This document shows, piece after piece, positions 31,001 through 37,000 of a stretch of DNA of 38,044 nt. The DNA lies in assembly GCA_018814305.1 (NCBI GenBank), contig JAHJAA010000074.1, positions 1 to 38,044 on the forward strand, read 5' to 3'. Under the pieces are notes generated by a model. It had not been told where the DNA came from. It ran no database searches and was given only the letters and a program-made list of their open reading frames with translations. The first letter of the stretch is position 1. The number at the start of each line of letters is the position of its first letter. This stretch comes from Pseudomonadota bacterium. GTDB taxonomy: Bacteria; Desulfobacterota; Desulfobulbia; Desulfobulbales; JAGXFP01. The position numbers were made by a program, and so were the translations under genes.

Positions 31001-34000
31001 CCCGGGGAATATGATTGGTTCGGGGCCTGGGCTCCCGATGGCACGAAGTTCGTGTTCAATTCAGATATTCCGGGGTGGGGAGTTCAACTCACTCTCATGG
31101 GGCTAGACACCTGGGTATGTTCGCAATTGGGCGATGACGAAGTCGAATTCGTCAATATTGCCTGGAAGCCCGATGGCAGCGGTTTGGTCTTTTCTATGTA
31201 TGGTCCATACGGAGCAATACCCTATGCCGAAATGGATCTTGTTACCGGCTCTATCAAAAACATAAACACCAGTGCGGCCTCCTATGCTTTCGAATTGTCT
31301 CCCAACGGTCGCTTCCTGTTATATCGGGCAACAAACAACGGCAAGTATATCTATGACCTGATCAACGACGTTGAAACAGAAGTTCAGGCTCCCACCTACC
31401 AATTTTTACAAGGATGGGCTGGTGACGGACAATATCTGGTCACTCTCCAGACGTACAATATTCAGCCGGAAGTTTTGTTGATCCCGACCGATAATCCTTA
31501 TGACAGAATATGGGTCGGCACCGGAAATCCTTGGATTGAGCGGGTGACGATTGCCTCGAATGGCTCATTGTATTTCTTCGACGGTTCGGAGTTCCAGGAA
31601 GTCTCATTACCAGGAACGTTCGTCTTCCCGGATATCTCACTGGAGTATGGTGCAAACATCTTTACCGCCAAGGCGACCAACGACGTTGGGGAGAGCAGCG
31701 CTGATTCTCTTCCCGTCACTGTGATCTATGACTCGGGTTCCCTACCCGATCTTGCCATCGATTCCAACGACATTTACCTCTATCCTCTCGCTCCGCTGGT
31801 TGGAGATCCGGTCACTATTTATGCAGAGGTTCATAACGACAACCCAGTCATCTTGACCAACGTCGATGCGGATCTCTATATCCAGGATGCCCTTGGCGGT
31901 TTCGAGTGGTTGGCTTCGCAGCATTTCTCCGTGTTCAATCCCGGTGAGTCGGTCTGGCTTAACGCTAGCTGGGACACCACCGGTCGGACCGGAATGAATA
32001 CCATCTATGTGGTGCTCGATGGGGATGACACCATCATGGAGGCCGATGAGAGTAACAATATGGCGGCCAAGAGTTTCATGGTGGTCGAAGACCAGGGTCC
32101 GGCCCTTACCGCAACCCTTGATCGGACGAGCTACCCGGCCAACGACACCCTCGCGCTTGACGTCACCATCTCCAACAGTGGTCCAACCGCCACCTTCAGG
32201 GTAGCACCCGTGGTCGAGAACGCCGCCGGGGCCGTGGTTGCGCAACTCACTGAAATCAATGTCGATCTGACCTATGGTGCGATCAAGACCCAGGCCCTCA
32301 GCTGGCCGGTTGGGGCAACCATGAACGGTGCCTACCGGGTTCGGGTTGAACTGGTTGATACGGCTGGGAACAACCTCGCCGAACAGATTCTGCCCTTTAC
32401 CATCCTGCCGGATATTCGAGTGGCCGCTAAGCTCTCTACCACCACCATTCATTACGGTCCTAATAAGGATGTGGCTTTCTCCAGCCAGGTTGATTTTCTC
32501 GGGGTCAATGCCCTCATGCCGTTGATGGATGTTCATCTGGCCGTCAGCTCCGACCAGGGTGAGGTCTATACCGCCGATCACCAACTCTCCGGCCTGTTTC
32601 ACCTCTCTTCGATGGTTTTCGCTGATCAATGGTTTACCGGGATCTCGGCCCCGGGGAACTATCACGCAGTGATGACCGTGTTCCATCAGGGTGAGGTTAT
32701 GGTTACAGCCGAGACCGATATCGTAATCGATCCGGCGACCACCTATACCGGCTCTCTGCACCTTGCCTCCGTGGTGATCCCGGACGGAACCCCGGTTGAT
32801 GTGGAGTATGCTCTGCAAAGCAGCGGTAATGCGGCGGGCGGCGAGCAATCGCTCCGGGTCGAGTTGCGGGATGCCGGGGGTGAGACCGTGCTCTCCTCAT
32901 ATACCACTACCGTTGATCTTGCCGCCAATGACGCCATGACCGCCATAACTGGCTTTGCTGCCGAGTTCCTCCATCCTGGCGTCTTCAAGGTCATGCTTAT
33001 CCATGATAGCGATACCGGTCCGGTATCACTGGCCGATGCAACCTTTACCGTGGTCGATATCGCTCCGCCTCAAATAACGATCAGCTCGCCACTGGACGGA
33101 GCCATCATCATCCGAAGCCCGGATCTGACCGTAACCGTAACCGACGACTCCTCGGGGGTGGCCACGGTGGAGTACCTGATCGATGCCGGTTCCTGGCAGC
33201 CCATGCCGGTGGTGGACCCGTCCACTTCCCGCTATTCCGTCAAGTGGACGGTCGGGGAGGCCGATGAGGGCAGCCATCTGATCTCCTTCCGGGCTACCGA
33301 CCGGGTGGGGAATATGGCTCAGCCGGTGACCAGCTCCTTCACCGTGACCCCGCTGGTGGAGATGGTCGGAAACATTGATACGGACCGGATCGCGATCAAT
33401 GAGTCGCTCACTGGAAACATCCGGGTGAGTAATCAGGGTTGGGCCAAGACCCTTTCTCTGAGCATTCAGGTCGAGGATGTCTCCGGCATGGTGATCCATG
33501 AGGAACCGGATCAGGCCCTTCTTCTCCTGGATGACGCCATCGCCGAAATCCCGCTCTCTTGGAAAGTGGGAACCACCGCAGCCGGACCCTATCGGTTACA
33601 GTTGCTCCTCCATCGAGCAAGCGAGATCCTGGCCGAGCAAACCCTCGATTTTGAGATCCTGCCCGGTGTGGTTTTGAATGCCACCTTGACCACCGATCAA
33701 CCTTCCTACGGAATGGCCGAGGATGTCACATTCTCCGGACTTGTTGCCAGTCAGGGTAATTTCTCTCTCCCGGAAGTCACTACCCGGTTGACCATTATTG
33801 ATAATACCGCCGTCACGGTTGCAACCATGGAGCAGGCTATTCTTGATCTGGCCCCGTCCTCGGAGAAGCCGGCGACCTTCCTCTGGAATACCGAACGGTT
33901 CCCGGCCGGGATCTACCAGGCCACCTTGGAAATCGTGGCGGCAGGCGAGATCAAGGCCGTGTCCACGGTTTCTCTCACCATCGAACCGGTGGTGGACATC

Positions 34001-37000
34001 ACCGGCACTCTTTCCTTGGCTTCGCCGGAGGTCTCTCTGGGTGATAGCCTGCCCATTGATCTGAAGGTGATGAATTCCGGGAATACCTTGGCGCAATCGC
34101 TTCCTTTACAGTTGACGATTGCCGATCCCTTCGGGGCCATGGTTGCCTCTTACGACTGGACTCCGGATCTACCCATAGATGCTCCTTTCAACCAATCAAT
34201 TACCTTTGAAACGAGCAATGTTGCCTTGGGCCGCTATCAAGTCTCCCTGGCCCATGACCAGGGGGGGACGTTAACCACCCTGGCCACCGCCGAATTCACC
34301 GTGATCGATGCGCTTCCGCCGACCCTGACCGTGCTGGCTCCTGCCGATGGGTCATTCTTTGATGGGCCTTTTGCCCTGATCGCCCAGGCAGAGGATCTCG
34401 AATCCGGCATCGAGACTGTTGACTACCAGGTTGATGGTGCCAGCTGGTTACCGCTCACCCTGCAGGTCCCCTCAACGGATCGATACGGTGCCACCTGGGT
34501 CCCGGTGGTTGCCGACGAGGGTGACCATCTCATAACCTTTCGGGCGGTGGATCGGGCCGGTAATAGCACCATCGCACCACCGGTCGCCATTACCATTGAA
34601 CTCTGTCGACCATACATGGAACTCTCCGGCACCCTTGATTATCGCCCCCAACCGCTCTATCGCGGGCAGGAAGTCGGCTTCCCCTTCAGCTTGATTAATA
34701 CCTGTGCTAAGTCCCTCGCCGGGTTAACCGTTACCCTCACCATCTCGGATCCGGCTACCGGCGGGGTGCTGGATGAGCAAATCACCACGGTTAATATCCA
34801 ACCGGAATCGGAGATGCCCGGTGAATTTCAGCTGCCTACTTTGGGGCTGGCCGACCAGGTGTATCAAGCCAGTCTGGAGGTGAGTCTGGCCGATGAACTA
34901 CCGCGGATTCTTGCCAGCCGGGATTTTTCCGTCCTCAAGCCGCTCCTGGTCTCCCTTGGCCGGGATGATCGGGTGAATATTCTGGTCTGGTTGAATGACG
35001 CCTGTGGGTTATCGAACGGCGAAAGCGACCAGAACCAAGATAATCATACCAAGGGTGAAACTGCTCGGTCCGGCAGTTATGACCATGAGAGAGGCAATAT
35101 ACCAGACTGTCTTGATCCTCTTGTGGTCAAGGCGATGTTGGCCGATTCTGCCCATGCCGTCTTCCTGACCAATGACAGGACGGAATTCGAGAGCGAACTC
35201 CGTAATCCTCAATACACCGACTTCCTGATCCTCGGTGATCATCTGCCGCTCACCGATCATCTCAACGATGAGTTGCGGGAGAAAATCCACAGCGGCGCCG
35301 GTCTGGTCAGTTCCAACTGGCTGCCGACGGAGCCGGCTGATACCCTTGTTGAGGCCCTCCTCGGGGTCAAAGGGGAGGGGAGTTATCCCGCCAGTGATTC
35401 GCTTACGGTCCGGATCGATGATAACCCGGCGGTGACATCCGGCGATCTGACCGGTGGCACCGATAACCGCAAGGTCGAGATTGCCGGTGATACCATGGTG
35501 GCCGGCTGGTTCGTCAAGACCACCTGTGTCCCCGCTCCCGATGATGACGGGGGGCATGATTCCGATGATGATCATGCCGGATCAGGCGAGGCCGGAACCC
35601 ATGGAGACGATGATGATCATTCAACCACTGATGATGATCATTCAACCACTGATGATGATCACGACTCAGCCGACGTGGAATATGGGGAGCCGACCGGTGA
35701 TGGCTCCAACGGCACCAATGGCGACCAGGCGGTTGACAGTCATGGTGGAACCGGGGGAGAGGCGAGCGGGGCTCATGATGATTCCCATGGTTCCGGTGCC
35801 GAGCAAACGGACGCTGCTAACGACCAATCCGACGACGACCACGGTGCAATCGGAGGGGAGGATGATGGTGACCAGAACGATTCCCATGGAACCGGCGATG
35901 ACCACTCGGATGATGGTCACAACGCATCCGGTGATTCGGATAGCGACTCTCAGGATCATGAAGCTGATAATGGCAGTGATCCCCATGAAGCTAAAGACGG
36001 GGATGATCAAGGTGATTCGGACAACGATCATGCCGACAAAAAATCGATGAACGTCACGAACGCCCAGGAGAGAAAAATATCTCCAATGGTTGTCCGGAAA
36101 GGCATTACGATCACCTTGAGTCGCGATTCCCATGGCGGCGGGGACAGCAAGGATGATGACACCCCGGCCACCTGCATCGAGAGAGAAGAGATCCTGACCC
36201 CGGCGGTTGTTCTCCACGATTACGGTCTCGGCCGGACCCTCTATTACGCCTTTGATTTCAGCAATCCGGTCGCCTCGGATTCAACCCGGATCGCTTCACT
36301 CCTGGCCGAATCGTTGGGCTATGTCCATGTGCTGCCACCCACGACGGCGCCGGTTCCCCTGACCCCGGCTCCGGTGCGTTGGGAAATCACCAGCCCGGGG
36401 ATAGGCTTCGATCTGAGTCTTGTGACCCTTTTCCCCGAAGGCCTGGGGCTCCATGATCCTGTAACCGGGGGCCTCTCCACCGACACCTGGCCGACCACGG
36501 CCGGGGTTGCAGCAGGCAGCACGACCTTTGTGCCCTTTACCATCCTGCCGCCGGAAGGTTCGGGAAGCTATCGCCTTGAGCTCCAGTCGTCGACCCTGGC
36601 GGAGGGGCTGTTTCTCCAGCAGGATGGCTTCGATTTTACCATTGCCAACGATAGGAACGATTTGATCGATCAGGCCCTGGTAACCCTCGGGGATCTGCCG
36701 GTTTCACGGCAAGAGCGTGCCACCGTTAAAGCGATCAAGCAGAACCTGGAAACGCTGCGAGATCGCCTGATCCGTTGTCTCCCGGATATCGAACAGAATA
36801 TTCATGATCTCAACCGGGCGATCAGTGACCTCCGCTCCCTGGAAGCCATCGACGTTCTCAATCTTCGTCTGCAACTGGATGAGTTGCTCAAGGTCGAAGA
36901 GAGCCGCTGGTACTTCTATACCGGAACCACCAACTGCGGCGGGAAAGATGATCATGACGATAAGAAAAATCCTGATGATGATGGTTCGAGTCACAAATCG

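Noticed and set aside
31742-32848. A 368-codon minus-strand frame inside the giant gene
   Set aside because: It lies fully antisense to well-supported CARDB/Ig sequence and shows no domain or ribosome binding site.
35454-36050. Met/Thr-rich and Val/Ile-rich frames over the Asp/His-rich region
   Set aside because: They are frame shadows of the repeated GAT/GAC/CAT codons of the giant gene.
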